In this document: in pieces, positions 8,947 to 16,902 of the stretch
Position numbering within the stretch: the stretch's first letter is position 1
How the letters are laid out: each line of letters starts with the position of its first letter
Source: Pseudomonas graminis
GTDB taxonomy: Bacteria > Pseudomonadota > Gammaproteobacteria > Pseudomonadales > Pseudomonadaceae
DNA: 64,000 nt
Assembly: GCF_004364335.1 (NCBI RefSeq)
Contig: NZ_SOCR01000012.1
Coordinates: 45,816-109,815 of the forward strand
Direction of reading: 5' to 3'
Notes under the pieces: generated by a model
Told to the model about the DNA's origin: nothing
Databases searched by the model: none
What the model saw: the letters and a program-made list of their open reading frames with translations, nothing else
Program-made: the position numbers and the translations under genes

Positions 8947-9684
8947 ATGCTGCCGTTCCGCATCGCCTTGCAGTTTTTGAGCAGCCTGCCGATTCGTCTG
9001 CCGGGCATGCCGACTCCACAAGAGTCGGGGCGCTCGCTGCTGTATTACCCGCTGGTGGGGTTGCTGTTCGGCGTGCTGCTGATGGCGATGGATCATCTGC
9101 TCGATGGCGCGCCGTTGCTGTTGCATGCCGCCTTGCTGCTGGCGGCGTGGGTGATGCTCAGCGGTGGGCTGCACCTTGACGGCCTGGCCGACAGCGCGGA
9201 CGCCTGGCTCGGTGGGTTCGGCGACCGCGAGCGCACGTTGCTCATCATGAAAGACCCACGCAGCGGCCCGATCGCGGTGGTCACGCTGGTCGTGGTGCTG
9301 CTGTTGAAGTTCAGCGCCGTGCTGGCGTTGATTGAAGCCCACACCAGCGTTGGTCTGCTGCTGGCCCCGGTCATCGGCCGCGCGGCGATGCTGGCGCTGT
9401 TTATGAACACACCGTATGTGCGCGCTGGCGGGCTGGGTCAGGCGCTGGCCGATCACCTGCCGCGCAAGGCCGGGATGCGGGTGCTGGCGGCGGTGGCGGT
9501 GGGCTGCGTGCTCATCGGTGGCAGCGCGGCGGCGTGGGTGCTGGTTATTGCGACAGGCGGTTTCTTCGGGCTGCGCCGCGTGATGATGCGACGTCTGGGC
9601 GGCAGCACCGGCGACACCGCCGGCGCGATGCTCGAACTTCTGGAAACCCTGGTGCTGGTCACAGTGGCGCTGATGTGCGATTGA
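8947..9684 (+). CDS. cobS: Adenosylcobinamide-GDP ribazoletransferase (cobalamin synthase)
   Basis: CobS (CobV) is the inner-membrane enzyme that joins adenosylcobinamide-GDP with alpha-ribazole (phosphate), the last step of B12 assembly. The 245-residue protein has the opening ALQFLSSLPIR, the acidic metal-binding motif HLDGLADSADAWLGG around residues 77-91 and multiple hydrophobic spans. It follows the phosphatase gene with no spacer and is the last gene of the operon; REP elements follow rather than an obvious intrinsic terminator. Confidence 0.94.
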   Translation: MLPFRIALQFLSSLPIRLPGMPTPQESGRSLLYYPLVGLLFGVLLMAMDHLLDGAPLLLHAALLLAAWVMLSGGLHLDGLADSADAWLGGFGDRERTLLIMKDPRSGPIAVVTLVVVLLLKFSAVLALIEAHTSVGLLLAPVIGRAAMLALFMNTPYVRAGGLGQALADHLPRKAGMRVLAAVAVGCVLIGGSAAAWVLVIATGGFFGLRRVMMRRLGGSTGDTAGAMLELLETLVLVTVALMCD

Positions 9685-9741
9685 TGTGGTCTGTGCCCCC
9701 TGTCAAATGACACTCCTCCAGATCATCATCCACCGCATCAC

Positions 9742-9831
9742 TGTAGGAGCCGGCTTGCTGGCGAACCCTTTATGTCAGCCAATATTGATGGCACTGGCCC
9801 AACGCGTTCGCCAGCAAGCCGGCTCCTACGG
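9742..9831. repeat. Inverted pair of REP elements
   Basis: Two REP units with the same CCAGCAAGCCGGCTCCTAC core as at the left end of the window face each other at 9742-9770 and 9802-9831, separated by about 30 bases. They sit after the cobalamin operon and before the GlxA-type regulator, where they may help end or stabilise the operon transcript. Nothing coding is evident between 9685 and 9950. Confidence 0.9.
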
Positions 9832-9950
9832 CCTGTGGCAAGAATCAATAAATGTGGCGACACGGAAATCCTAAAGCACCACAAGAAAACCACAGCCTCT
9901 CCTCAATAGAGGCAGTATCCATCATGTTCCGGATCAACCGGAGAGGTGTC

Positions 9951-10898
9951 ATGCATAGCGTTGCGCTGGTGGTGTATCCGCAATTTCAGTCCCTCAGCCT
10001 GTCCGTCGGGTCCGTGCTGACCTGCGCGAACCTGATGCAGGGCGAGGCGGCGTACTCCTTTCATCTGGTGTCCGAAAGCGGCGGGGCGGTCATGTCGTCC
10101 GAAGGCTTCTCGGTCAACACCACGCCATTGCAGCCCGACGGTTACGACACGATCATCGTCAGCGGCTACATGGACCTGCAATTGCCCACCCCCAGTCTGC
10201 TTGAGTTCGTGCGTACCGCGTCTGCTCAATCGCGGCGGGTGGCGTCGCTGTGCACGGGCGGTTTTGTGCTGGCCGAAGCGGGCCTGCTAGACGGCAAGCG
10301 CGCGACCATGCACTGGATTCACGCTCCCGAGTTTCGCAAGCGCTACCCTAACGTTCGCGTCGAGGACGACAAGCTGTTCACCGTGGACGGCCAGATATGG
10401 ACCGGCGCAGGCATGAGCGCTGGCCTTGATCTCGCACTGGCGATGGTCGAGAACGACCTCGGGGCCGACATCGCCCGGCAGGTCGCGCGCAAGCTGGTGA
10501 TTTATCAACGTCGCGGCAGCGAGCATTCCCAGTTGTCGACGCTGCTGGAACTGGACCCCAAGTCCGACCGCGTGCAGCTGGCGCTGGCCTATGCCCGCGA
10601 GAACCTCAAAAGCGATCTCTCCATCGATGCACTCGCGGCCATCGCCCGCTTGAGCCCTCGCCAGTTCAGCCGGGTGTTCCGCGAGGAGACCGGCCAGACG
10701 CCTGCGAAAGCCATCGAATGCCTGCGGGTGGAAGTGGCGAGGGCCATGATGGAAACCAGTCGACATCCCGTCGAGGTGGTTGCCCGGGAAACCGGCTTCG
10801 GCGATCGGGAAAGGATGCGCCAGGCGTTCCTGCGCAACTTCGGCGAACCGCCCCAGGCGATCCAGCGGGCGTTCACGGCGACCGAGAAAGCCGGATAA
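9951..10898 (+). CDS. GlxA-family AraC-type transcriptional regulator
   Basis: A 315-residue cytoplasmic regulator with an N-terminal DJ-1/PfpI-like domain (about residues 1-170, including ASLCTGGFVLAEAGLLDGKRAT) and a C-terminal AraC double helix-turn-helix (about 215-310, with IARLSPRQFSRVFREETG and VARETGFGDRERMRQAF). I chose ATG 9951 because GGAGAGG lies five bases before it; upstream in-frame starts lack this. Related GlxA-type proteins control amine and amino-acid catabolism (ArgR, GbdR, CdhR), but nothing adjacent identifies its target. It stands alone between REP DNA and a peroxidase-like gene. Confidence 0.9.
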   Translation: MHSVALVVYPQFQSLSLSVGSVLTCANLMQGEAAYSFHLVSESGGAVMSSEGFSVNTTPLQPDGYDTIIVSGYMDLQLPTPSLLEFVRTASAQSRRVASLCTGGFVLAEAGLLDGKRATMHWIHAPEFRKRYPNVRVEDDKLFTVDGQIWTGAGMSAGLDLALAMVENDLGADIARQVARKLVIYQRRGSEHSQLSTLLELDPKSDRVQLALAYARENLKSDLSIDALAAIARLSPRQFSRVFREETGQTPAKAIECLRVEVARAMMETSRHPVEVVARETGFGDRERMRQAFLRNFGEPPQAIQRAFTATEKAG

Positions 10899-10989
10899 CG
10901 GTTATGCGCCCCGTTACCGTGGCGCCCTAGGCATTCGTCGCGCGGCGGAGTAGCGTAGCGATAGCTCCCTATTTCCTGCCCGCTCATGA

Positions 10990-11553
10990 ATGGACGTCGC
11001 CATGGCCCTTCGCTGGATTCACGCGCCTCTACTATTGCTTGCCCTCAGTGGCGCCGCCGCGGCCGCCGATTGCCCGCCACTGCTGCAGGGCGACCTCCCC
11101 AAGCTGCGGGCGAAACAGGATATCGACCTGTGCAAGCAGTTTGCCGGAAAGCCGATGCTCGTGGTCAACACCGCGAGCTTCTGTGGCTTCGCGCCGCAGT
11201 TCAAAGGGCTTGAAGCGCTCAATCAGCGCTTCAAGGGCGAGGGGCTTGAAGTCCTCGGTGTGCCCTCTGACGATTTCCTGCAGGAGTCCAAGGACGCTGC
11301 CGAGACCGCCAAGGTCTGCTACGTGAATTACGGCGTCACGTTCACCATGACTGAACCGCAGCCGGTGCGTGGCGCCGACGCCATCAACCTGTTCAAGGTC
11401 CTCGCCGAGCAAAGCAATCCGCCGCGCTGGAACTTCTATAAATACGTCGTCGACCGCAAAGGCAACGTCGTTGCCAGCTTCTCCAGCAAAACCGCGCCGG
11501 ACGATCCCGAGCTGATTTCAGCCATCGAGAAGGCCATCGCCTCCAAGCCGTGA
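10990..11553 (+). CDS. Exported glutathione-peroxidase-like protein
   Basis: A thioredoxin-fold protein of 187 residues with a hydrophobic signal segment ending in GAAAAAD, so probably periplasmic. The peroxidatic cysteine lies in NTASFCGFAPQF, and the late RWNFYKYVVDRKG motif holds the conserved Trp and Asn of the family. The glutamine of the canonical FPCNQF motif is not there: the equivalent reads VPSDDF. The start is uncertain: ATG 10990 and ATG 11002 (MALRW) are both possible and neither has a clear ribosome-binding site. A stem-loop terminator follows the stop. Confidence 0.82.
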   Translation: MDVAMALRWIHAPLLLLALSGAAAAADCPPLLQGDLPKLRAKQDIDLCKQFAGKPMLVVNTASFCGFAPQFKGLEALNQRFKGEGLEVLGVPSDDFLQESKDAAETAKVCYVNYGVTFTMTEPQPVRGADAINLFKVLAEQSNPPRWNFYKYVVDRKGNVVASFSSKTAPDDPELISAIEKAIASKP

Positions 11554-11577
11554 AAGCACAACAGACCGGCCAAAACG

Positions 11578-11615
11578 AAAAACCCCGCAGCCATCACTGG
11601 CTGCGGGGTTTTTTG
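11578..11615. terminator. Bidirectional intrinsic terminator between the peroxidase-like gene and fadL
   Basis: A perfect stem AACCCCGCAGCCA/TGGCTGCGGGGTT with a run of A before it and a run of T after it sits between two convergent genes, so it can stop transcription from both sides. Confidence 0.92.
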
Positions 11616-11653
11616 TAGAGCGGACAGGTGATCTGCCTGTACCGCCCACTGCA

Positions 11654-12949
11654 TCAGAAGCGGTACGTCATGCCCACGCCGAACCCGTTGGCGCTGTTGT
11701 CGTACTTGGCGTTGTAGCTTTGACCCAACGCGTTCGCGTCGGCGACCTTGACCTTCTCTTCCTGCAAGTAGGAGTAAGCCACATCGATGGTGATGTCGTC
11801 GGTCGGGCTGTAACCGGCGCCCAGACTGAAGATCGTGCGATCGCCTGTCGGGATGCGCGGCGAGCGGTTCTCGTTGTTGGTCGGCGACTGGTCGAACGAC
11901 AGGCCGGTACGCAACACCCACTGCTTGTTCAACTGATACGACGTACCCACGGCGTAAGCCCAGGTGTCGTGCCAGTTCTGCTCTTCCTTGATGGTGCCGA
12001 CCAGACTCTGGGTGGCGTCGCGGCGAGACACCGGGGTGATACCGGAGTTTTGAACGGTGATGTCTTCCAGACGGCTCCAGCGGGTCCACGTTGCACCGGC
12101 GTACAGCTTCCACGCGTCGTTCATTTTCTGAGTGACGGAGAAGTCGACGGTTTCCGGCGTATCGATGTTCAGCTTGGCGTCATAGCGACCGCCCGGCAGG
12201 ATGGCCGAAGGTACGCCTGCGCCCGGGGTCACTTCGGTGTGGCCTTCGAGCTTGTAGGTCACTTTGGAGTGATAGGTCAGGCCGACGCTGGTGGTGTCGG
12301 TGGCTTGCACCAGGATACCGGCGTTGAAACCGTAACCGACGTCATCGCCCTTGACCTGCACGCGGCCGTCGCCGGTGCGGGCACCCAGCAGCGGGCTGAC
12401 ATTGAGTGCCGATTCCAGTGCACCGGAAATACGGTTGATGGTCGGACCGAAACCGATCGACACCTTGTCGTTGAATGCGTAGCTGACGGTCGGCTGGAAG
12501 GTCACGACCTTGACGATGCTCTTGCTGCCGAAGTTGCGGCCCTGGAAGTTGTTTTCGTAGTCGGTGACCAGACCGAATGGCGCGTAGACACCGAAGCCGA
12601 ACGCCCAGTGTTCGTCGACCGGGTTCACGTAGAAACCCATCGGTACGGCGATGAAAGGCACCATATCGCCTTTGTTGGAACCGGTGCTGCGGCCGCTGGT
12701 GTCAGTGATGTCGGTGGAGGCATCGATCGCGGCGACCCCCACGGTCGCCTGCGCGCGCTTGAGGCGCGACATGCCGGCCGGGTTGCCATACACGATGCTG
12801 GCGTCATCGACAGAAGAGGTACGGCCCGCAAAGCCGGTCCCCATGCCGCTGATGCTTTGTTCGTTCAGGGCAAAGCCGGATGCAAAAATCTGAGTAGAGG
12901 CAAGAGTGATGGCGAGACTGAGGCTGGATTTGATCATTGTTTTTTTCAT
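11654..12949 (-). CDS. FadL-family outer-membrane transport protein
   Basis: A 431-residue outer-membrane beta-barrel of the FadL/TodX/OmpP1 family, which takes up long-chain fatty acids or other hydrophobic compounds. It has a signal peptide (MKKTMIKSSLSLAITLAS, cleavage after FASG-type residues near 23), the family's N-terminal hatch with NEQSISGMGTGFAGR and the conserved NPAGM, many alternating beta strands, and the C-terminal phenylalanine (TYRF) used for barrel insertion. It is transcribed alone, ending at the shared terminator. The substrate cannot be read from sequence. Confidence 0.92.
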   Translation of the reverse strand: MKKTMIKSSLSLAITLASTQIFASGFALNEQSISGMGTGFAGRTSSVDDASIVYGNPAGMSRLKRAQATVGVAAIDASTDITDTSGRSTGSNKGDMVPFIAVPMGFYVNPVDEHWAFGFGVYAPFGLVTDYENNFQGRNFGSKSIVKVVTFQPTVSYAFNDKVSIGFGPTINRISGALESALNVSPLLGARTGDGRVQVKGDDVGYGFNAGILVQATDTTSVGLTYHSKVTYKLEGHTEVTPGAGVPSAILPGGRYDAKLNIDTPETVDFSVTQKMNDAWKLYAGATWTRWSRLEDITVQNSGITPVSRRDATQSLVGTIKEEQNWHDTWAYAVGTSYQLNKQWVLRTGLSFDQSPTNNENRSPRIPTGDRTIFSLGAGYSPTDDITIDVAYSYLQEEKVKVADANALGQSYNAKYDNSANGFGVGMTYRF

Positions 12950-13087
12950 TGTTAGAACTCCTGTTGATCACCGCGCGGAAATTACCAATATTTCTGCCCC
13001 CGCGCTATAGCCTGGATCAGCCGATTTAGAGCGGTTCTTGTAGGACAATCCTGAAAGTTCGCAACTTTTTCGTCCGGTACCAATCGG

Positions 13088-13579
13088 TCACGAAATGGCC
13101 GTTGAGGCCTGGAGCAGGGGCCTGACCCATGTTTGCCAGGCCGAGGTGAAATCCTGCAGCTGACCGCCGGGTTGAAATATCTCGCGCCACATTTGCGCCA
13201 TGGCCAGAGAATCATCGGCATCCGGTAGCGAAATATGGCTCGCTTCGACCATCAGCCAGGCGATGGCAGTCGAATAACGCAGGTTGACGGTCAGTTCCAG
13301 ATCGGGCCCTGTAAGAAATGCGTGCTGGCTGGCCAGGCCGCGAACAAGGCTGGCAAGGTCTGGATCGCGGGCAAGGTATTCATCCCAAAGCTGGCGGTGC
13401 TGGGTGTCGGCGATGCTGTAAAGCCCGTGGCCACGCGGGTTGTCCAGCTCGGCGCCCAGGGCGGACTGGCTGGCCGCGACTCCCAGCAACAGGGTTTCGG
13501 CCGCTCGATTGTCTCGGCCGAGATAGAGAAGCGTCGGGCGGATGACGTAGCGACACAGTTCACTGGCGGCGATTCCCAT
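13088..13579 (-). CDS. Conserved protein resembling a phage lysozyme-like structural protein
   Basis: A 163-residue protein without signal peptide. I chose the ATG at 13579 (MGIAASEL), which is preceded by GAGGGTG; a longer reading from 13645 adds an unlikely Cys/Pro-rich leader. The pattern RPTLLYLG, AAETLLLGVAASQSALG (27-42), HGLYSIADTQHRQLWDEYL (51-69) and LTVNLRYSTAIAWLMV (96-111) resembles, from memory, a family in phages with RPTL, LGTAxQESG, GLYQMEPxTHxDIW and NLxYATAMxR blocks. The position of the phage glutamate is occupied here by serine (SQSA). Function is unknown; the neighbours give no clue. Confidence 0.65.
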   Translation of the reverse strand: MGIAASELCRYVIRPTLLYLGRDNRAAETLLLGVAASQSALGAELDNPRGHGLYSIADTQHRQLWDEYLARDPDLASLVRGLASQHAFLTGPDLELTVNLRYSTAIAWLMVEASHISLPDADDSLAMAQMWREIFQPGGQLQDFTSAWQTWVRPLLQASTAIS

Positions 13580-13792
13580 AACACCCTCGGGAGTTGATGA
13601 GTCGGCGGGCCCTGGCGCCTGACAGCAAGGATGACATGGGCCCACCGGCAGCGACCGGAGCCGCTGACTTGAAGTGTAGTGTGATATTTGCGGTGTAAAG
13701 GTCTGTTTTACGGTCAGTTCCCATTCAGCTCGAACGGCGTGATGGGCATTGGTGACTGCATCTGTGGCTTTTTATGTAAGTAAAACAGATAC

Positions 13793-13822
13793 AAAAAAGC
13801 CCCACCGTTATCGGGTGAGGCC
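13793..13822 (-). terminator. Intrinsic terminator of the small gene at 13870-14094
   Basis: On the minus strand a stem GCCTCACC/GGTGGGGC with one G-U pair is followed by six T residues. It lies about 50 bases beyond the stop of the small minus-strand gene. Confidence 0.8.
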
Positions 13823-13869
13823 TTGTCGATGCAGCGTTATTTACCGACGAACGGTATCAGGCAACGGTA

Positions 13870-14094
13870 TTAGGCAACCAAGGCCTGACGCGTACGGTCG
13901 ATCACTGCCTGCAGCGGAGCATCGCTGGAGTATTGATCCGGGTACAAACGCTCGCTGTGGCGGGCGATGCCGTGTTCATTGACGATGGTGAAGCTGAAGC
14001 AGCCTTTGCGTGCTGCCATGATCAGGCAGTTCATAGGAGCAAAAGCGTTGGTCAGTGTTTGAATAGCGTTTTGAGTCTGGATATGAGTAGTCAT
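13870..14094 (-). CDS. Small conserved protein, possibly DUF3509-like
   Basis: A 74-residue protein starting at ATG 14094 (MTTHIQTQ), within a longer open frame whose extra N-terminus lacks protein character. The pattern of an early FAP, a central FSFTIVNEHG strand pair and a C-terminal helix LQAVIDRTRQALVA recalls the Pseudomonas DUF3509 family, but that assignment is from memory and not secure. The gene has its own terminator and AT-richer upstream DNA, supporting that it is real. No function can be assigned. Confidence 0.6.
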   Translation of the reverse strand: MTTHIQTQNAIQTLTNAFAPMNCLIMAARKGCFSFTIVNEHGIARHSERLYPDQYSSDAPLQAVIDRTRQALVA

Positions 14095-15058
14095 GTTATG
14101 GGTGTTTCCTGAATCGACACGCAATAAGAGGCGTGCAAAATAAAAACGTTCCAGTAAACGCGGACCGATGCTCGAATGCGAGTCAGGGGCAGGGCGCAGA
14201 ACCTGTCTGGAACAAAAGCAGCCAGTTGAGCGCATTTGAAATGTGGCGCGGGGCTGACTGGTAGGTACTTAGGAGGGCAGGCAACACAACACGAGCTAAG
14301 GTTCGATGCTCGAGGTGCAGATCCTGATCAATTTGCAGGCTGGTTGAGTAGAGCATGATGTTCTTCACACCCCTCCGTTTCGACGGTAGGTCGTGTGCGT
14401 TCATGTCTGGAAACCATCGAGGTGATCGATCCCTTTTTTCAATCCGTTCGCTCAGTTGGCGAACCGGGATTGGGGGATTTGTTCGATCAGAATTGACTTT
14501 CAGCTTGGTACTAACGGCGGCGATGCTAATGGAGTTGCATGCGCAAGGCAAGCGCTGATTTGCAATCAGGCGACAGTATGCTGCAACGCGGGGCGAAAGA
14601 GACTACACCAAATCGAGCGGAAAGGGTGGCCACGTGCCTTATTCCTGTGAATTTTGAGCGGCGCCCATCGCTGCTGAAACAGCCTGGGGAGGGGATGAAA
14701 TCGACTTGTGCACATTACGAAAGGTATCTGTCATGTCACTGTCACGTCGTCCGCTAACCGCTTGATTTAATGCAACGAATTATTAAGTCAATGAAAACCA
14801 TCGTTTTTTTACGCTGGTGAAAAAATCGTCAGTTTGAACGCAGGCCCCATTCTACGTGCGTTTGCGAGAGCTTAAGGTGTGTTGTCCACTGAGTTATCCA
14901 CAGGTTCTGTGGATTGTCCCGAGCGCTGGCTCTATCACGCCGCTCTTGAAGCATCCGCTCGCGTTTTTATCTTTTTCAGGCGCTGTTTGACCCGAAGCGG
15001 ACGTCGAGCTCGCTTCTGCGCATAATGCCGCCTGCATGAATGTCGGAGTCTGGATTTT
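14095..15058. other. Gene-poor intergenic region upstream of rmuC with a DnaA-box-like hairpin
   Basis: About 960 bases without a convincing gene. Open frames here are short, overlap in several frames and start without ribosome-binding sites. The right half is AT-rich (14755-14840). At 14894-14902 there is a perfect TTATCCACA DnaA-box consensus, forming one arm of an eight-base perfect palindrome ATCCACAG/CTGTGGAT (14896-14914). No tRNA or obvious sRNA terminator was found. Confidence 0.5.
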
Positions 15059-16537
15059 ATGGTGTTTGAGTTAACCAGCCTGTTGCTGGGTTTGGCATTG
15101 GCTGCGGTGCCTTTGTTGGGGCTGGCGTGGCAGTTGCACCGGCGCCTGGCGCAACGGGAGGCGGATGCCGCGTTGCTCGACGAGCGCTTGAGTAACGCGC
15201 AAATGGCGCAGGATGGCCTTAATGCCCAGCTCGACGCCAGCCGCGACGAGATCAGCGATCTCGCCCAGGCCAATGCGGTCAAGCAGGCAGACTTGGCGGC
15301 GTTGCGCCGGGAGGTGGAATTGCTGCGCCAGCAGCATGAAGGTGCGCGGGAAGCCCAGGATGACTGGGGCCGCGAACGGTCCGCCAGAGAGGCCGAGCTG
15401 CGCCGACTTGATGCCCAGTGCGCGTCACTCGGCGCCGAGCTGCGCGAACAGCAGGAAAGTCATCAGCAGCGCCTCACTGACCTGCAAGGCTCCCGCGATG
15501 AGCTGCGTGCGCAGTTTGCAGAGCTGGCCGGCAAGATTTTCGATGAGCGCGAGCAGCGCTTCGCCGAGACCAGTCAGCAGCAGTTGGGGCAGTTGCTCAA
15601 TCCGCTCAAGGAGCGCATTCAGTCGTTTGAAAAGCGCGTAGAAGAAAGCTACCAGAACGAAGCCCGAGAGCGCTTTTCCCTGAGCAAGGAACTGGAGCGC
15701 TTGCAACAACTCAACCTGCGCCTGAGCGATGAGGCGAACAACCTGACCCGTGCGCTGAAGGGTCAGAAGACCCAGGGCAACTGGGGTGAACTGATTCTGG
15801 AGCGTGTGCTGGAGCATGCCGGTCTTGAAAAAGGCCGCGAGTACCAGACCCAGGTCAGCCTGAAAGGCCCCGACGGCGAGCGCTTCCAGCCCGACGTTCT
15901 GATCATGCTGCCCGGCGACAAGCAGGTCGTCGTCGACGCGAAAGTCAGCCTGACGGCCTATCAGCAGTACGTGTCGGCCGACGATGAGGTGATTTCCCAG
16001 GCGGCGCTGAAGCAGCACGTGCTGTCCCTGCGCAATCACGTCAAAGGCCTGTCCGGCAAAGACTACAAACGCCTTGAAGGGCTGCACAGCCTGGATTTCG
16101 TTTTGCTGTTCGTGCCGATCGAAGCGGCGTTTTCTGCGGCGTTGCAGGCCGAGCCAAACATGTTCCAGGAGGCGTTCGATCGCAACATCGTGATTGTCAG
16201 CCCGACCACGCTGCTGGCAACGCTGCGGGTCATCGACAGTCTGTGGAAGCAGGAGCGGCAGAGCCAGAATGCCCGGGAGATCGCCGAGCGGGCAGGGTGG
16301 CTCTACGACAAGTTCGTGTTGTTCATCCAGGATCTGGACGAAGTCGGCAACCGCCTTCAGCAGCTGGACAAGGCCTACGGCGCCGCGCGCAACAAGCTCG
16401 TCGAGGGGCGCGGCAATCTGGTCAGTCGCAGCGAACAACTCAAGCTGCTGGGTGCACGCGCGAGCAAGAGTCTGCCAGCGGATCTGCTGGAGCGGGCGAT
16501 GACTGACCCGGATGGACTGGCGCAGCTGCCGGAGTAA
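15059..16537 (+). CDS. rmuC: DNA recombination protein RmuC
   Basis: A 492-residue protein with an N-terminal membrane segment (about 3-22), a long coiled coil rich in Glu, Arg and Gln (about 25-210), and a C-terminal RmuC domain with a nuclease-like fold (about 225-430), seen in TQGNWGELILERVLEHAGL, DVLIMLPGDKQVVVDAKVSL and the VSPTTLLATLRVI segment. In E. coli RmuC limits inversions at short inverted repeats. The ATG at 15059 follows GGAG at suitable distance. It is transcribed alone, with a strong hairpin downstream. Confidence 0.92.
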   Translation: MVFELTSLLLGLALAAVPLLGLAWQLHRRLAQREADAALLDERLSNAQMAQDGLNAQLDASRDEISDLAQANAVKQADLAALRREVELLRQQHEGAREAQDDWGRERSAREAELRRLDAQCASLGAELREQQESHQQRLTDLQGSRDELRAQFAELAGKIFDEREQRFAETSQQQLGQLLNPLKERIQSFEKRVEESYQNEARERFSLSKELERLQQLNLRLSDEANNLTRALKGQKTQGNWGELILERVLEHAGLEKGREYQTQVSLKGPDGERFQPDVLIMLPGDKQVVVDAKVSLTAYQQYVSADDEVISQAALKQHVLSLRNHVKGLSGKDYKRLEGLHSLDFVLLFVPIEAAFSAALQAEPNMFQEAFDRNIVIVSPTTLLATLRVIDSLWKQERQSQNAREIAERAGWLYDKFVLFIQDLDEVGNRLQQLDKAYGAARNKLVEGRGNLVSRSEQLKLLGARASKSLPADLLERAMTDPDGLAQLPE

Positions 16538-16568
16538 TTCGGAGCTGATTGTCGCGAGGACGCATTAG

Positions 16569-16603
16569 AACGCGGGCTTGCAAAGTGGAACAAAGCCCGC
16601 GTT
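16569..16603. terminator. Hairpin downstream of rmuC, probable terminator
   Basis: An 11-base perfect inverted repeat AACGCGGGCTT/AAGCCCGCGTT lies 31 bases past the rmuC stop. There is no T run after it, so its role as a terminator is inferred from position and stem strength only. Confidence 0.55.
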
Positions 16604-16656
16604 GATCGTATACACGTTTTCCCTCTCCCTTCCGCACGGTTTCAGTCCTGTAAAAA

Positions 16657-16712
16657 TGCACCGTCAGTGATCACGGTGCACTGCTTGCAGGCGCCGCACC
16701 TGCAAGCAGTGC
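16657..16712. repeat. Two adjoining perfect hairpins upstream of the NCS1 transporter
   Basis: An eight-base palindrome TGCACCGT/ACGGTGCA (16657-16680) shares its last three bases with a 14-base perfect stem GCACTGCTTGCAGG/CCTGCAAGCAGTGC with a seven-base loop (16678-16712). The shared bases mean the two hairpins compete. No T run follows. They are 190 bases before the transporter start; they could be an RNA switch-like leader, an operator or simply a terminator relic. Confidence 0.6.
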
Positions 16713-16902
16713 CTACCTCCAGCCTCAAACCCTATCGTCTTCGGCTGCGTTAAACCCGCTGTGTTGGCGCCTTGCCATAGAGGCAGGTCGGCAATGGCAC
16801 GCATTCTGCCTATCGCTTCGTATACAACCCACGCTCGCTCCCGTACGCAGTGTGCGCACGCGTGATGTCGGGAGCCGGTTCGTCCTTATAGGGAGAAATG
16901 CG

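Noticed and set aside
14183..14551. 122-codon minus-strand frame in the gap before rmuC
   Set aside because: Low-confidence composition, no ribosome-binding site, overlapping frames on the other strand; could be reconsidered if conserved in relatives.
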